A stretch of 64,000 nucleotides of DNA, taken from NCBI RefSeq assembly GCF_900631615.1, contig NZ_LR131273.1:4434850-4498849 (forward strand), read 5' to 3'. The stretch is from Tsukamurella paurometabola. GTDB lineage: Bacteria; Actinomycetota; Actinomycetes; Mycobacteriales; Mycobacteriaceae. The position numbers and the translations under genes are program-made. Positions 42,859 through 53,834 of the stretch are shown piece after piece. The notes beneath the pieces are model-generated. The model worked only from the letters and a program-made list of their open reading frames with translations, had not been told where the DNA came from and searched no databases. Position 1 is the first letter of the stretch. Every line of letters starts with the position of its first letter.

Positions 42859-43542
42859 TTACCGCGCCGCCGCGGTCTTCTCCGACGACGCGGCCAGCGC
42901 GGCGCGCACGTTCTGATACCGCATCCGGTGCTGGCTGCTCGGCCCCAGCTCCCCCAGGGCCGCCATGTGCACCGCCGTCGAGTAGCCCTTGTGCACCGCG
43001 AAGCCGTACCCGGGGAAGTCGTCGTCCAGCTCCGTCATCACCCGGTCGCGCGTCACCTTCGCCAGCACGCTGGCCGCGGCGATGCACGACGCGGAGGCGT
43101 CACCCCCGATCACCGGCAGGGAGGGGATCCCCAGGCCGGGCACGGTGAAACCGTCGATGAGCACGTACCCCGGCCGGACCTGCAGCCCCGCGACGGCCCG
43201 CCGCATTCCCATGATGTTCGCGACGTGTACGCCGATCCGGTCGATCTCCGGCGCCGGGATCGACACGACGGACCAGCTCACGGCGAGTTCGAGGATCTTC
43301 GGGTACAGCTGCTCGCGGGCGTTCTCGGTGAGCTTCTTCGAGTCGTCCAGACGGGCCAGCGACGCGGGAATGCGCGCGGGCAGGATGCAGGCGGCCACGG
43401 TCATAGGGCCCGCGCAGGCGCCGCGCCCGGCCTCGTCGATGCCCGCGACCGGCCCGAGCCCCGCCCGGCCGAGCACCGCCTCCAGCGTGCTCAGCCCGGA
43501 CGACGACCGCACCACCGGCCGCGGGGGCCATCGGTCGCGCAT
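42859..43542 (-). CDS. rnhB: ribonuclease HII
   Basis: 227 residues. RNase HII cuts RNA in RNA/DNA hybrids and misincorporated ribonucleotides. The active-site motif [16 protein letters not shown] (33-47) supplies Asp36 and Glu37; further acidic metal ligands are in [37 protein letters not shown] is the C-terminal conserved segment. Its start is 6 bp after the lepB stop, as in mycobacteria (lepB-rnhB-DUF2469). Confidence 0.95.
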   Translation of the reverse strand: MRDRWPPRPVVRSSSGLSTLEAVLGRAGLGPVAGIDEAGRGACAGPMTVAACILPARIPASLARLDDSKKLTENAREQLYPKILELAVSWSVVSIPAPEIDRIGVHVANIMGMRRAVAGLQVRPGYVLIDGFTVPGLGIPSLPVIGGDASASCIAAASVLAKVTRDRVMTELDDDFPGYGFAVHKGYSTAVHMAALGELGPSSQHRMRYQNVRAALAASSEKTAAAR

Positions 43543-43548
43543 GCGCCC

Positions 43549-44457
43549 CTAGCCCTGCTGCGGGTTGATCGAATCCACCGTCTGCCAGCGGCTGAACGGG
43601 TAGATGACCGCGACGACCTTGCCGCGGATGTCCGCCTTGGGGATCGTGCCCTGCAATTCGTCACCGATGTGGAAGCGCGAGTCGCGCGACATGGTGCGGT
43701 TGTCGCCCATCGCGAAGACATTGCCGTCGGGCACGGTGATCGGCCCGAACGGCTTGCCCCAGCACCCGTCCTGCTCGGCCAGTTGCTTCGCGGCGGGGGC
43801 GAGGTACGGCTCGACCAGCTTCTTGCCGTTCACGGTCACGCCCGTCTCGGGACGGCACTGGATCGTCTGCCCGCCGATCGCGATCACGCGCTTGACGAGG
43901 TCGTTCTCGTTCGGCGGCTGCAGGCCGACGTAGGACAACGCCTCCTGGAGTCCGCGGATCACGGTGTTGCTCGAACGCACGGGCGTCACGGGGGCGAGAC
44001 CCCAGGACTCCGTCGGCGCGCGGAAGACGACGACGTCGCCGGGCTTCGGATCGCCGGTGAAGTAGCTGATCTTCTGGGTGACGATCCGGTCCCCCGTGCA
44101 GCCCTCACACCCGATCAGCGTCGGTTCCATCGACTCGGACGGCACGTACCACTGACGGCCGACGAAGGTCTGCAGACAGAAGCTGAGCACCAGCGCCACC
44201 AGGACGATCGCGCCGATCTCGAGCGGCCAATTGGTCTTCTTGTCCTTCTTCGCCTTCGCGCGCTTCCCCGAGCGACCGTCCGCGGAGGCGTAGGCGCCGC
44301 TTCCCTCGCCCGACGGAGCCGGGTCGGGTGCGGCATGGCGGCCGCCCTTCCGGGCGGGCTCGGTGGGGGCATCGGCCCCGGAAATGCCGGGACCCCCGGC
44401 CGGCGACGCGGGGTCGCGGGGCTCGGGGGTCTCCGGGGAGTTCGTCTGCTCGGGCAC
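43549..44457 (-). CDS. lepB: signal peptidase I
   Basis: 302 residues. A 75-residue disordered Pro/Gly/Lys-rich cytoplasmic N-terminus precedes one transmembrane helix (about 78-98). The catalytic Ser109 is in VPSESMEPTL and Lys189 in LVKRVIAIGGQTIQ. GDVVVFRAP and FAMGDNRTMSRDSRFHIGDEL are the S26 boxes C-E. It cleaves signal peptides of Sec and Tat exported proteins outside the membrane. It starts at GTG 44457, 63 bp after rplS. Confidence 0.96.
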   Translation of the reverse strand: MPEQTNSPETPEPRDPASPAGGPGISGADAPTEPARKGGRHAAPDPAPSGEGSGAYASADGRSGKRAKAKKDKKTNWPLEIGAIVLVALVLSFCLQTFVGRQWYVPSESMEPTLIGCEGCTGDRIVTQKISYFTGDPKPGDVVVFRAPTESWGLAPVTPVRSSNTVIRGLQEALSYVGLQPPNENDLVKRVIAIGGQTIQCRPETGVTVNGKKLVEPYLAPAAKQLAEQDGCWGKPFGPITVPDGNVFAMGDNRTMSRDSRFHIGDELQGTIPKADIRGKVVAVIYPFSRWQTVDSINPQQG

Positions 44458-44520
44458 GGGTTACACCCTACCGAGCAGGCGGAGCGGTCTCGTCCATGCG
44501 GACGGGGACCGGCGCTGGTG

Positions 44521-44862
44521 TCAGCGCTTCTCCTTGATCTTGGCGGCCTTACCGCGCAGGTCGCGCAGGTAGTACAGCTTCGCGCGACGCACGTCACCGC
44601 GGGTGAGGACGTCGATCTTGGCGATGTTCGGGGAGTGCACGGGGAAGGTGCGCTCCACACCGACGCCGAAGGACACCTTGCGCACGGTGAAGGTCTCGCG
44701 CACGCCGCCGCCCTGGCGGCGGATCACGACGCCCTTGAACACCTGGACGCGCTCCTTGCTGCCCTCGATGACCTTGACGTGCACGTCAAGGGTGTCGCCG
44801 GGGCGGAAGTCGGGCACATCGCTGCGCAGGGACTGCTGGTCAATGAAGTCGAGCGTGTTCAT
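44521..44862 (-). CDS. rplS: 50S ribosomal protein L19
   Basis: 113 residues, the usual L19 length. Typical text is [99 protein letters not shown]. It lies at the 30S-50S interface near helix B8. The ATG is preceded by GAAACGGATGATCCAGCG on the minus strand. In many bacteria rplS is with trmD, rimM and rpsP; here those are 7 kb away, the mycobacterial arrangement being similar but tighter. Confidence 0.96.
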   Translation of the reverse strand: MNTLDFIDQQSLRSDVPDFRPGDTLDVHVKVIEGSKERVQVFKGVVIRRQGGGVRETFTVRKVSFGVGVERTFPVHSPNIAKIDVLTRGDVRRAKLYYLRDLRGKAAKIKEKR

Positions 44863-44923
44863 CGCTGGATCATCCGTTTCTTACATGTCTTCGCGAGCAG
44901 AGGACCCTGGCGGCCCGTCGCGG

Positions 44924-45901
44924 CTACTGCCGCGGGGGTTCGACCGGTTCGTACTCCTGTCCTGCCGGCCGCTCCGCAGCCGGATACACCCGGGAGGCAC
45001 GCAGCCCGGGCAACCTGTTGATTGTGCCAGATCGCCGCCGGTTTTTCGAAATCGTCAGGCGCCGGGCCATCGACCGGGGCCGCCGTGGCGGCGCGGGCGC
45101 GGGCACGACGGTGCGGTCCAGCTCCTTCTCCGTGTCCTCCCGCAGGTTCGGTAGCAGGTCCGGGCGGCCGGCCATGAGGTCCTGCACCGCGATCTTGGCC
45201 CGGATCAACGGACGCCGCAGCCGCCGTTCGCGGCGCAGGGCGCGCAGCATCCGACGCGAGTCCCGCTCGTACCGCCAGCGGGCCCACGGCGCGCCGGGGC
45301 GGGACAACCGGATCGCGCCGATCAGCAGCAGGGGGAAGAAGAACAGCCCGATCAACCCGGTCCAGATCTTGCCCTTGAGCAGCACGATCGCTGCGGTACC
45401 GAGGCTGATCACGCCGAACCCGATCTGCGCCGCCCGCTCGGGCGAGTCCCGGAAACCCGCGAAATCCACCAGGTCGAGGGGGCGCAGGCCGAGGAGCAGC
45501 AGGCCGCTCATGGCGATCGCCACGAACACCGCGTCGACCGACGCGCGGCCCTCCTCCTGCCAGTACACGTCCCGCAGGTAGAGGATGAGCGCGAACTCGT
45601 CCAGGATCAGCGCCGCGCCCAGCCCGAAGACACCGGCGAGCACCGCGGCCGTCGTCTGCGTGGCCTTGTCGAAGTTCGCGATGAGGCCGATCGCCGAGCC
45701 CAGGCACAGCACCACTCCGAACACCATGTGGTGCAGGTGCAGGCCGCCGGGCTTGACGTTGCCGAACCACCACCGCACGTTGGCGCGGATCAGCCGCACG
45801 CTGATCCGGATCCCCATGAAGCCCACGATCAGCCCGACGCAGAACGAGAACAGCGGCAGCCGTCCCCCTCCGACGATGTCGTTCGCGAACCAGGTGGACA
45901 T
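44924..45901 (-). CDS. uncharacterised integral membrane protein with an HLHH motif
   Basis: 325 residues. About seven hydrophobic segments fill residues 12-215, and the last 110 are strongly basic and cytoplasmic (RYERDSRRMLRALRRERRLRRP). The conserved GGLHLHHMVFGVVL (around 53-66) and DEFALILYLRDVYWQEEGRASVDAVFVAIAM carry His, Asp and Glu residues that could bind metal, in a pattern known in uncharacterised actinobacterial membrane proteins. No family function is known to me. It is separated from rplS by 61 bp and from tex by 186 bp. Confidence 0.7.
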   Translation of the reverse strand: MSTWFANDIVGGGRLPLFSFCVGLIVGFMGIRISVRLIRANVRWWFGNVKPGGLHLHHMVFGVVLCLGSAIGLIANFDKATQTTAAVLAGVFGLGAALILDEFALILYLRDVYWQEEGRASVDAVFVAIAMSGLLLLGLRPLDLVDFAGFRDSPERAAQIGFGVISLGTAAIVLLKGKIWTGLIGLFFFPLLLIGAIRLSRPGAPWARWRYERDSRRMLRALRRERRLRRPLIRAKIAVQDLMAGRPDLLPNLREDTEKELDRTVVPAPAPPRRPRSMARRLTISKNRRRSGTINRLPGLRASRVYPAAERPAGQEYEPVEPPRQ

Positions 45902-45965
45902 GGCTCCAACCTAGCCTCGCGCACCGTCGGCCCAGGTCGGAACGCCGCCGCCGATGCAGGCACCC

Positions 45966-46033
45966 GCGCATGCCGCGCGTCCGCGGAGGACTTCCCGCGC
46001 CGCGGCGCGCCGGTGCGCACGCCGCGCGTCCGC
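45966..46033. repeat. GC-rich 19-bp direct repeat
   Basis: GCGCATGCCGCGCGTCCGC (45966-45984) recurs at 46015-46033 with one change (T to C). The spacing is 49 bp. It is in the gap between the HLHH membrane gene and tex; no function is visible. Confidence 0.6.
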
Positions 46034-46046
46034 ACAGTCGCGTGGT

Positions 46047-46070
46047 GTGCGCGGATCGCTCGCCGCGCAC
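46047..46070 (-). terminator. terminator-like hairpin after tex
   Basis: GTGCGCGG and CCGCGCAC form a perfect 8-bp inverted repeat with an 8-base loop, 17 bp beyond the tex stop codon. Confidence 0.5.
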
Positions 46071-46087
46071 GCGCCGCGTGCGCGGGA

Positions 46088-48505
<2,418 letters not shown>

Positions 48506-48514
48506 CCGGCCACC

Positions 48515-48934
48515 CTACCGGCGGGCGCCGACGAGTTCGGCGATCACCGGCTCCGTGGCGCCGCAGACCATGACGGCCTCGTACGCGACGTCGGCCAATC
48601 CGCCGCCGCCGTCCCGGACGAGGAAGTGCAGCGCCGCCATCGCCCGCGCGGATTGGAAGCCGAGGACGTACCCGGTGTGGTCGCCGTCGCGGCGGCGGGC
48701 GTACGCCTGCCGGTCCAGGCCGTCGACCGCCGCGGCCAGACGCTCCGCCTCGCCGCGCCGCGAGCCGGGCGCGCGCCGCTCGTCGAGCAGTACCGCGCCG
48801 GCGGCGTCCAGCGCGGGGTCGGCGGCGCGGTCCAGCGCACCGGCGACCAGCGCGACGCCCGCGGCGTGGCGTTGATCGGCGGGTACCGCGGCCACGGCGT
48901 CGGCGAGGTCGGGGAGGCTAGCCGAGCGATGCAT
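48515..48934 (-). CDS. uncharacterised 139-residue protein
   Basis: Soluble, alanine-rich, largely helical, without signal peptide. Conserved-looking text is QAYARRRDGDHTGYVLGFQSARAMAALHFLVRDGGGGLADVAYEAVMVCGATEPVIAEL. I recognise no family. The ATG 48934 lies 17 bp inside the 294-aa gene and follows GGGAGG, so translation is coupled. It lies 9 bp before tex. Its neighbours upstream are the EspC-like and YbaB-like genes. Confidence 0.65.
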   Translation of the reverse strand: MHRSASLPDLADAVAAVPADQRHAAGVALVAGALDRAADPALDAAGAVLLDERRAPGSRRGEAERLAAAVDGLDRQAYARRRDGDHTGYVLGFQSARAMAALHFLVRDGGGGLADVAYEAVMVCGATEPVIAELVGARR

Positions 48935-49802
48935 CGGCGTCCTCCCATCCCGCGGTCCACGCGTCGGGCGACCACGTCGGCGTGAATCCCTCGTGGCGCA
49001 GGTACTCGCACACGTCGGGAGGTGGCTCGAGGGCCCCGACCACCGGGCCGGGCGCGAATCCGTGTGCCGCGCAGAAGGTCGCGATGGACAGCTCGGGCCA
49101 GGCCTCGTTGCCGGCCGCGAGTTCGCCGTCGCGCAGGATCAGCCCGGGCCGCAGGTAGCCGTCGAGCTCGGTGGTGCCGATCAGGCGCCATGGTCTCCCG
49201 GCCTCGTCGCTCACCTCGGCGACCGCCATCCGCACCCAGTCCCGCGCGGGTCCGCTGACCGCCGCGCACACCTCTCGCAGGCGCAGATCGAGGTCGGCCG
49301 GCGCGGAGTGCGGCACCGCGTAGTGCGCCGCGTGGTGGGCGCCGCCGGTCCCGAAGGAGCGGCCGAGCATGCCCATCGCCGCGACCGGCGCGAAGGAGCC
49401 GATCGCTGCGCCGTGCCCGGCCGCGAGGTCGGCGGACCGCCGGCCGGCCTCCTCCGCGGCGTCCTCGGTCTCGGCGCGACCGCGCTCGTCCGCGAGGTCG
49501 GCGGCCTCCTCGGCCCCCGGGTCGCCGGGTGCGTTGCGGCCCCGTGCTTCGAGCCGGGCGAGGGCGGTGCGCGCGGCCACGTCGGTCATGCGGGCCCGGG
49601 TGTCGTCGACGAGCTGCGCGTACCCGGCGTGGAAGTCCGCGCGCGCGGCGTCCACCGCGGCCGCGGTGGTGAGCGCGCCCGCCGGCGGGGCGACCCCCAG
49701 AGCGGCCGCGATCCGGCGGGCCGCGTCGTGCGCCGCGAGGTACGCCTCGGCCGCCGGGGTGTAGGGCCCGGGCTCCTCGGGCCAGAACGCCGGCGCGGTC
49801 AC
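48918..49802 (-). CDS. uncharacterised 294-residue protein
   Basis: Starts at GTG 49802 by 4-base overlap with the EspC-like gene. The N-terminal 100 residues are alanine-rich helices (AAEAYLAAHDAARRIAAALG, AAVDAARADFHAGYAQLVDDTRARM), resembling helical hairpins of type VII secretion substrates. A polar Asp/Glu-rich linker leads to a C-terminal domain of about 130 residues (GGAHHAAHYAVPHSAPADLDLRLREVC, MAVAEVSDEAGRPWRLIGTTELDGYLRPGLIL, FTPTWSPDAWTAGWEDADAS). No transmembrane helix. I do not recognise a named family. Its role as a T7SS-related protein is suggested only by neighbours. Confidence 0.65.
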   Translation of the reverse strand: MTAPAFWPEEPGPYTPAAEAYLAAHDAARRIAAALGVAPPAGALTTAAAVDAARADFHAGYAQLVDDTRARMTDVAARTALARLEARGRNAPGDPGAEEAADLADERGRAETEDAAEEAGRRSADLAAGHGAAIGSFAPVAAMGMLGRSFGTGGAHHAAHYAVPHSAPADLDLRLREVCAAVSGPARDWVRMAVAEVSDEAGRPWRLIGTTELDGYLRPGLILRDGELAAGNEAWPELSIATFCAAHGFAPGPVVGALEPPPDVCEYLRHEGFTPTWSPDAWTAGWEDADASLG

Positions 49803-50077
49803 CGGACGGCCTCGATGCGCTCCGCCGCGGCGCGGTCCGTTCCCGCGGCGCACCGGGCGTTCTCCCGGATGCGGGCGGCGAGCGCGCGGAGCTCCGCGAC
49901 GGCCGCGGCGTGCCATTCCCGCGCGGCGTCGTCGGAGTGCTCGGGCACCGCGCCGAGGGCCCGCGCATAGCGGTCGTGCGGCAGCGGCAGGGGTTGCGGG
50001 GCGGGCAGGGCGTCCGCGAGGGCCTCGACGGTGCGTGCCTGCTGCTCCCAGGCATCGGGGTCGAGTTCGAAGATCAT
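49799..50077 (-). CDS. EspC-like (DUF2580-type) small helical protein
   Basis: 92 residues. MIFELDPDAWEQQARTVEALADAL, then AREWHAAAVAELRALAARIRENARCAAGTDRAAAERI, fit the two-helix pattern of WXG100/EspC-type proteins (the usual opening is xVDPxxLxxAAxxLxxxAxAL). EspC-like proteins are ESX secretion substrates or chaperones. The resemblance is in pattern, not identity, and there is no WXG; a Trp occurs in AREWHA. It overlaps both neighbours by ATGA/GTGA. No ESX core genes (eccC, eccD) are in the window. Confidence 0.55.
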   Translation of the reverse strand: MIFELDPDAWEQQARTVEALADALPAPQPLPLPHDRYARALGAVPEHSDDAAREWHAAAVAELRALAARIRENARCAAGTDRAAAERIEAVR

Positions 50078-50376
50078 CGCGGCACCCGGCTCAGCTCGGC
50101 GCGCCGCTCGTAGTGCTCGCGCAGGGACGCGGCGGCCCGCGCAGCGAGCTCGGCGATCAAGGGGCCCAGTCGTTCCGGCGGGTGTGCGCGCGGCGCTCCC
50201 GGTGCGAGGTCCACGTCCACGACGTGCCCGCGCACATCGACGGTCACCGCGACGGTGCGGTCCTGCGACCTGGCGGTCACGCGGGCGGTGCGGAACTCCT
50301 CGTCGAGCCGAGCGAGCTCGGCCTCGCGACGTTCGACCTCCGCGAGCAGCGCCGCGGCACCACTGATCTCGGCCAT
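50074..50376 (-). CDS. YbaB/EbfC-like nucleoid-associated protein
   Basis: 100 residues. MAEISGAAALLAEVERREAELARLDEEFRTARVTARSQDRTVAVTVDVRGHVVDVDLAPG has the YbaB layout: a helix, the three-stranded sheet with S.D..V.V.V...G.V..V.L, then the C-terminal helix (ERLGPLIAELAARAAASLREHY). Canonical YbaB next to recR is a DNA-binding protein; paralogues of this shape accompany ESX substrate genes in actinobacteria. ATG 50376 follows GGGGGAGTC. Overlaps the EspC-like start. Confidence 0.7.
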   Translation of the reverse strand: MAEISGAAALLAEVERREAELARLDEEFRTARVTARSQDRTVAVTVDVRGHVVDVDLAPGAPRAHPPERLGPLIAELAARAAASLREHYERRAELSRVPR

Positions 50377-50463
50377 GACTCCCCCGAATCCGCGGGCGCC
50401 CCCACGCCCGCTCGCCTCCATCATGCCGGGTGCGCCGCGTCCGCGGAGCGGGTTCCGCGGCAA

Positions 50464-51513
50464 TCACCGCGCCGGCGGCGCGGCCTCCCACTCCGGCAGC
50501 GCACCCGCGAGCACGGCGGGCAGCTCCACCCGCAGCCGCGATCCGCCCCGCGGCGAGTCCTCGATCCGGACGGACCCTCCGTGTGCGCGCACGATCTCGT
50601 CGACGATGACGAGGGCGAGCCCCGTGCCGTCGCCCGGCGGGCGATCGGGGTCGGCGAAGGGGGTGAAGGCCCGTTCCCGCTCGGCGCTCGGGATGGGCGG
50701 CCCGTCGTCGTCCACACGGAGCACGACGGCGTCGTCGAACGTGGCGATCCGTAGCGCGACCGCCGTTTCCGCGTGCCGTGCGGCCTCGTCGACGAGGTAC
50801 TGCATCAGGACGGTGAGGTGGGTGCGGGCCCCCAGGACCAGGGTCGCGAGGTCGCCCTCGACGGTGAAGCCGACCGAGCCCGGGACCCGGACGTCGGCCA
50901 TCACCTCGAACCACGGGAGGATCTCGCGGCGCGGGCGTTCGCCCGCGCGGAGGCGGGCCAGGAGCAGCACGTCGGCGGCGGTCGCCTGCAACCGGTCCAC
51001 GGCGACGAGCGCGCGCTGGACGGCGTGCGCCGGATCGGGCCCGCCGGGACGTGCCGCTGCCACCAGGTCGGCACGGACCCCGGCGAGCGGCCCGCGCAGG
51101 GCGTCCGCGGCATCGCCGACGAAGTCGAGGCGGCGCTCGGCGGCGCGCTGGCGTCCGTCGAGCGCGTCGTTGAGTGTGCGCGCGAGCCGCGAGATCTCGT
51201 CGTCGCCGCCGGGGTCGGTGACGCGGAGCCGCGGATCGCCGTCGATGAGCGAGCGGTACCGCTGCTCGAGCGCGCCGACCCGCCGGAGCACGCGGTCGGC
51301 GGCGATCCACGCGGTCGCCGCGGCGAGCAGGCAGGCGAGGAGCGCGGTCGCGAGGACGACGACCGCGGGCCGGGCCGTGGTCGAGTCCGTGAACCGGAGA
51401 GCCACCCACGCCGTGCAGGCGGCGGCCACGAACACCGCCGCCCCCGCGGAGACGGCCACGCGCGTCCGCACTGCCGCGGCGGGCGCCGGGTGCGGTTCCG
51501 GTGTCCGAGCCAC
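50464..51513 (-). CDS. histidine-kinase-like protein without the phosphoacceptor His
   Basis: 349 residues. Two transmembrane helices (about 18-38 and 50-70) flank only a short loop, then a HAMP linker (71-123), a DHp-like region and a GHKL ATPase domain. In FVGDAADALRGPL the expected FxxDxSHELRTPL reads Asp137 in place of His. In the N-box LMQYLVDEAARH the essential Asn is Glu243. The G1 box is DDDGPPIP instead of DxGxGIP, while the G2 loop GDGTGLAL is kept. It therefore cannot autophosphorylate by the normal mechanism and probably does not bind ATP normally: a pseudokinase, or a sensor scaffold. No response regulator gene is adjacent. The GTG start follows GAGGAGGAC. Confidence 0.78.
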   Translation of the reverse strand: MARTPEPHPAPAAAVRTRVAVSAGAAVFVAAACTAWVALRFTDSTTARPAVVVLATALLACLLAAATAWIAADRVLRRVGALEQRYRSLIDGDPRLRVTDPGGDDEISRLARTLNDALDGRQRAAERRLDFVGDAADALRGPLAGVRADLVAAARPGGPDPAHAVQRALVAVDRLQATAADVLLLARLRAGERPRREILPWFEVMADVRVPGSVGFTVEGDLATLVLGARTHLTVLMQYLVDEAARHAETAVALRIATFDDAVVLRVDDDGPPIPSAERERAFTPFADPDRPPGDGTGLALVIVDEIVRAHGGSVRIEDSPRGGSRLRVELPAVLAGALPEWEAAPPAR

Positions 51514-51657
51514 TCGTCCTCCTCTCGGGCGCCGATCGCCTCGTCGTGGACGGTGCGATCACATCGGCACCGTTCCCCGGGTTGACCATACCGATCGACG
51601 ATCCGGTCGCGGTGGTGATCGGCGCCGGGACAGGCGGCGTGGCGCGGAACCGCGCAG

Positions 51658-52359
51658 CTACTCGGCGCGCTCGGTGCGCAGCAGGTCGGGGCGGCGTTCC
51701 GCGGTCCGCGCGAGGGATTGCTCGCGGCGCCACTGCGCGACCCGGGCGTGGTCCCCCGAGAGCAGGACCGGCGGCACGGTCAGGTCCCGCCAGGTCTCGG
51801 GACGCGTGTACGACGGGCCCTCGAGAAGGCCCTCGGCGCCGTCGGAGAAGGAGTCGTCGTGGTGGCTGAGCCTGTTCCCCAGGACACCGGGGATGAGGCG
51901 CGCGAAGGCCTCGACCATCACGAGGACGGCGGCCTCGCCGCCGATCAGGACGTAGTCGCCGATCGACACCTCGGCCACCCGGACGCGGCGGGCGGCGTCG
52001 TCGAAGACACGCTGATCGATGCCCTCGTAGCGGCCGCAGGCGAACACGATGTGCTCCTCGCGCGCCCACTCGTGCGCCATGGACTGCGTGAACGGCACGC
52101 CGGCCGGGGTCGGCACGACCAGAAGGGCGTCGTCGGGGCAGACGTCGTCCAGCGCCGGCCCCCAGACGGTGGGCTTCATGACCATGCCCGGCCCGCCGCC
52201 GTAGGGCGAGTCGTCGACGGCCTTGTGCACGTCGTGGGTCCAGTCGCGCAGGTCGTGCACCCCGAACTCGAGGAGCCCCTTGTCGACGGCCTTGCCGAGC
52301 AGCGCCTGGTGCAGCGGCGCGAGGTACTCGGGGAAGATGGTGACGACGTCGATCCGCAT
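51658..52359 (-). CDS. trmD: tRNA (guanine-N1)-methyltransferase
   Basis: 233 residues. TrmD makes m1G37 in tRNAs reading CNN/CGG codons and prevents +1 frameshifting; it is essential. The trefoil-knot SAM site is in [11 protein letters not shown] and [44 protein letters not shown] and [13 protein letters not shown] are also standard. The ATG 52359 lies 7 bp after the rimM stop. The operon is rpsP-khpA-rimM-trmD, as in mycobacteria. Confidence 0.96.
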   Translation of the reverse strand: MRIDVVTIFPEYLAPLHQALLGKAVDKGLLEFGVHDLRDWTHDVHKAVDDSPYGGGPGMVMKPTVWGPALDDVCPDDALLVVPTPAGVPFTQSMAHEWAREEHIVFACGRYEGIDQRVFDDAARRVRVAEVSIGDYVLIGGEAAVLVMVEAFARLIPGVLGNRLSHHDDSFSDGAEGLLEGPSYTRPETWRDLTVPPVLLSGDHARVAQWRREQSLARTAERRPDLLRTERAE

Positions 52360-52366
52360 GGCTCGC

Positions 52367-52888
52367 CTACTCCGGGTCCAGCAGGCCCTCGGGCGGATCG
52401 AGGACGACGAAGCCCCCGGCCACATCGACGGTGGGGACGATCGCGGCGACGAAGGGGACCAGGATCTCGCGACCGTCGGGCGCCTTCACCGACAGCAGTT
52501 CCCCGCCGGGCAGGTGCAGGACCTCGGCGATCGTGCCCACCTCCTGCCCGTCGATGGTGCGGACCGCGAGGCCCTCGAGTTCGTGGTCGTAGAACTCGTC
52601 GGGGTCGTCGCTCGGTTCGACGTCCGCCGAGTCGATGACGAAGAGCATGCCGCGCAACGCATCCGCGGCGGTGCGGTCGTTCACACCCGCCAGACGCACC
52701 AGCAGCCTCCCGGAATGGTCCCGGGAGGCTGCCACGGTGTACGTCTCGGTGCGCTTCTCGCGGGGGCGCCGTCCGGTGAGGACGGCGCCGTCCGCGAAGC
52801 GGAGCTCGGGTGAATCGGTGCGCACCTCCACGACGATCTCGCCGCGGATGCCGTGCGACTTGACGACACGGCCGATCACGAGCTCCAT
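52367..52888 (-). CDS. rimM: ribosome maturation factor RimM
   Basis: 173 residues. RimM helps assemble the head of the 30S subunit by binding S19. N-terminal [28 protein letters not shown] and the PRC-barrel half with [36 protein letters not shown], then [31 protein letters not shown] 4-bp gap separates it from the KH gene. Confidence 0.95.
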   Translation of the reverse strand: MELVIGRVVKSHGIRGEIVVEVRTDSPELRFADGAVLTGRRPREKRTETYTVAASRDHSGRLLVRLAGVNDRTAADALRGMLFVIDSADVEPSDDPDEFYDHELEGLAVRTIDGQEVGTIAEVLHLPGGELLSVKAPDGREILVPFVAAIVPTVDVAGGFVVLDPPEGLLDPE

Positions 52889-52892
52889 CGGG

Positions 52893-53141
52893 TCAGCGGA
52901 CCCGATCGGTGTCGACGACGTCGATCCGGATGCCCTTGCCGCCGATGCCGGTGACGAGGGTGCGCAGGGCGGTGGCGGTCCGGCCGCTGCGGCCGATGAC
53001 CTTGCCCAGGTCGTCCGGGTTCACGTGGACCTCGATCACCCGGCCGCGCCGGCCGGTGATGAGGTCGACGCGGACGTCGTCCGGGTTCGACACGATGCCG
53101 CGCACGAGGTGCTCGACGGCGTCGGCGACGACGGCGCTCAT
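52893..53141 (-). CDS. khpA: KH-domain RNA-binding protein (KhpA-like)
   Basis: 82 residues. The KH GxxG loop is GRSG in DLGKVIGRSGRTATALRTLV. VEHLVRGIVSNPDDVRVDLITGRRG precedes it. Homologues (Rv2908c; KhpA in Streptococcus) bind RNA and influence cell division or ribosome assembly. The start codon abuts the rpsP stop (TAAATG). Confidence 0.94.
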   Translation of the reverse strand: MSAVVADAVEHLVRGIVSNPDDVRVDLITGRRGRVIEVHVNPDDLGKVIGRSGRTATALRTLVTGIGGKGIRIDVVDTDRVR

Positions 53142-53597
53142 TTACTCGCCCTCGGCCGGAGCCTCGGCGGGAGCCTCCGCAGCCTCGGCGGGAGCCTCGT
53201 CGGCCTTCTTCTCCGCCTTCTTCTTGGGCGTGGTGGCGGCCGCGGCGGGCTCCTTGTCGGCCTCGGCCAGGGCGGCGTTGAAGAGGTCCAGCTTGGACGG
53301 CTTCTCGGCGGCGGTCTTCAGGGTGCCCTCGGCGCCGGGGAGGCCCTTGAACTTCTGCCAGTCACCGGTGATCTTCAGGAGAGCGAGAACGGGCTCGGTC
53401 GGCTGCGCGCCGACGCCGAGCCAGTACTGCACGCGCTCGGAGTCGATCTGGATGAGCGACGGCTCCTCCTTGGGGTGGTACTTGCCGATCGACTCGATCG
53501 CGCGGCCGTTGCGGCGGGTGCGCGAGTCGGCGATGACGACCCGGTACTGCGGGTTGCGGATCTTGCCGAGCCGCGTGAGCTTGATCTTGACAGCCAT
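53142..53597 (-). CDS. rpsP: 30S ribosomal protein S16 with a long C-terminal tail
   Basis: 151 residues; the core S16 is about 85 ([75 protein letters not shown]). The remaining 55 residues are Ala/Glu/Lys/Pro-rich ([15 protein letters not shown]), an actinobacterial extension of unknown use. It starts the rpsP-khpA-rimM-trmD operon, and lies head-to-head with the glutamate decarboxylase gene, 237 bp apart, where its promoter must be. Confidence 0.97.
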   Translation of the reverse strand: MAVKIKLTRLGKIRNPQYRVVIADSRTRRNGRAIESIGKYHPKEEPSLIQIDSERVQYWLGVGAQPTEPVLALLKITGDWQKFKGLPGAEGTLKTAAEKPSKLDLFNAALAEADKEPAAAATTPKKKAEKKADEAPAEAAEAPAEAPAEGE

Positions 53598-53834
53598 GTG
53601 CCGTTGGTTCCTTCGTTCGTAGTCACGTGTGCAATTCAGCGATGCGTCAGGATGAACGCACCCGGTTTTGCCGTCTGGTTGCGTGACCGCCGGGCGGTAT
53701 CTCAGCCGCTGCCGGTCAGCAGCGATCCATTCTGCCACGTCGCACGGGCGGCACGAAATCGCGTGACGGCGACTTCGCGGCGGCGGCCGGCCGCTCGACC
53801 TGCCGCACCCCGCGCGCGGCGGTAGCGTTCGGCC

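Noticed and set aside
49799-50077. A complete ESX secretion locus
   Set aside because: No EccB, EccC, EccD, MycP or WXG100 pair is found in the window; only EspC-like and YbaB-like proteins occur.
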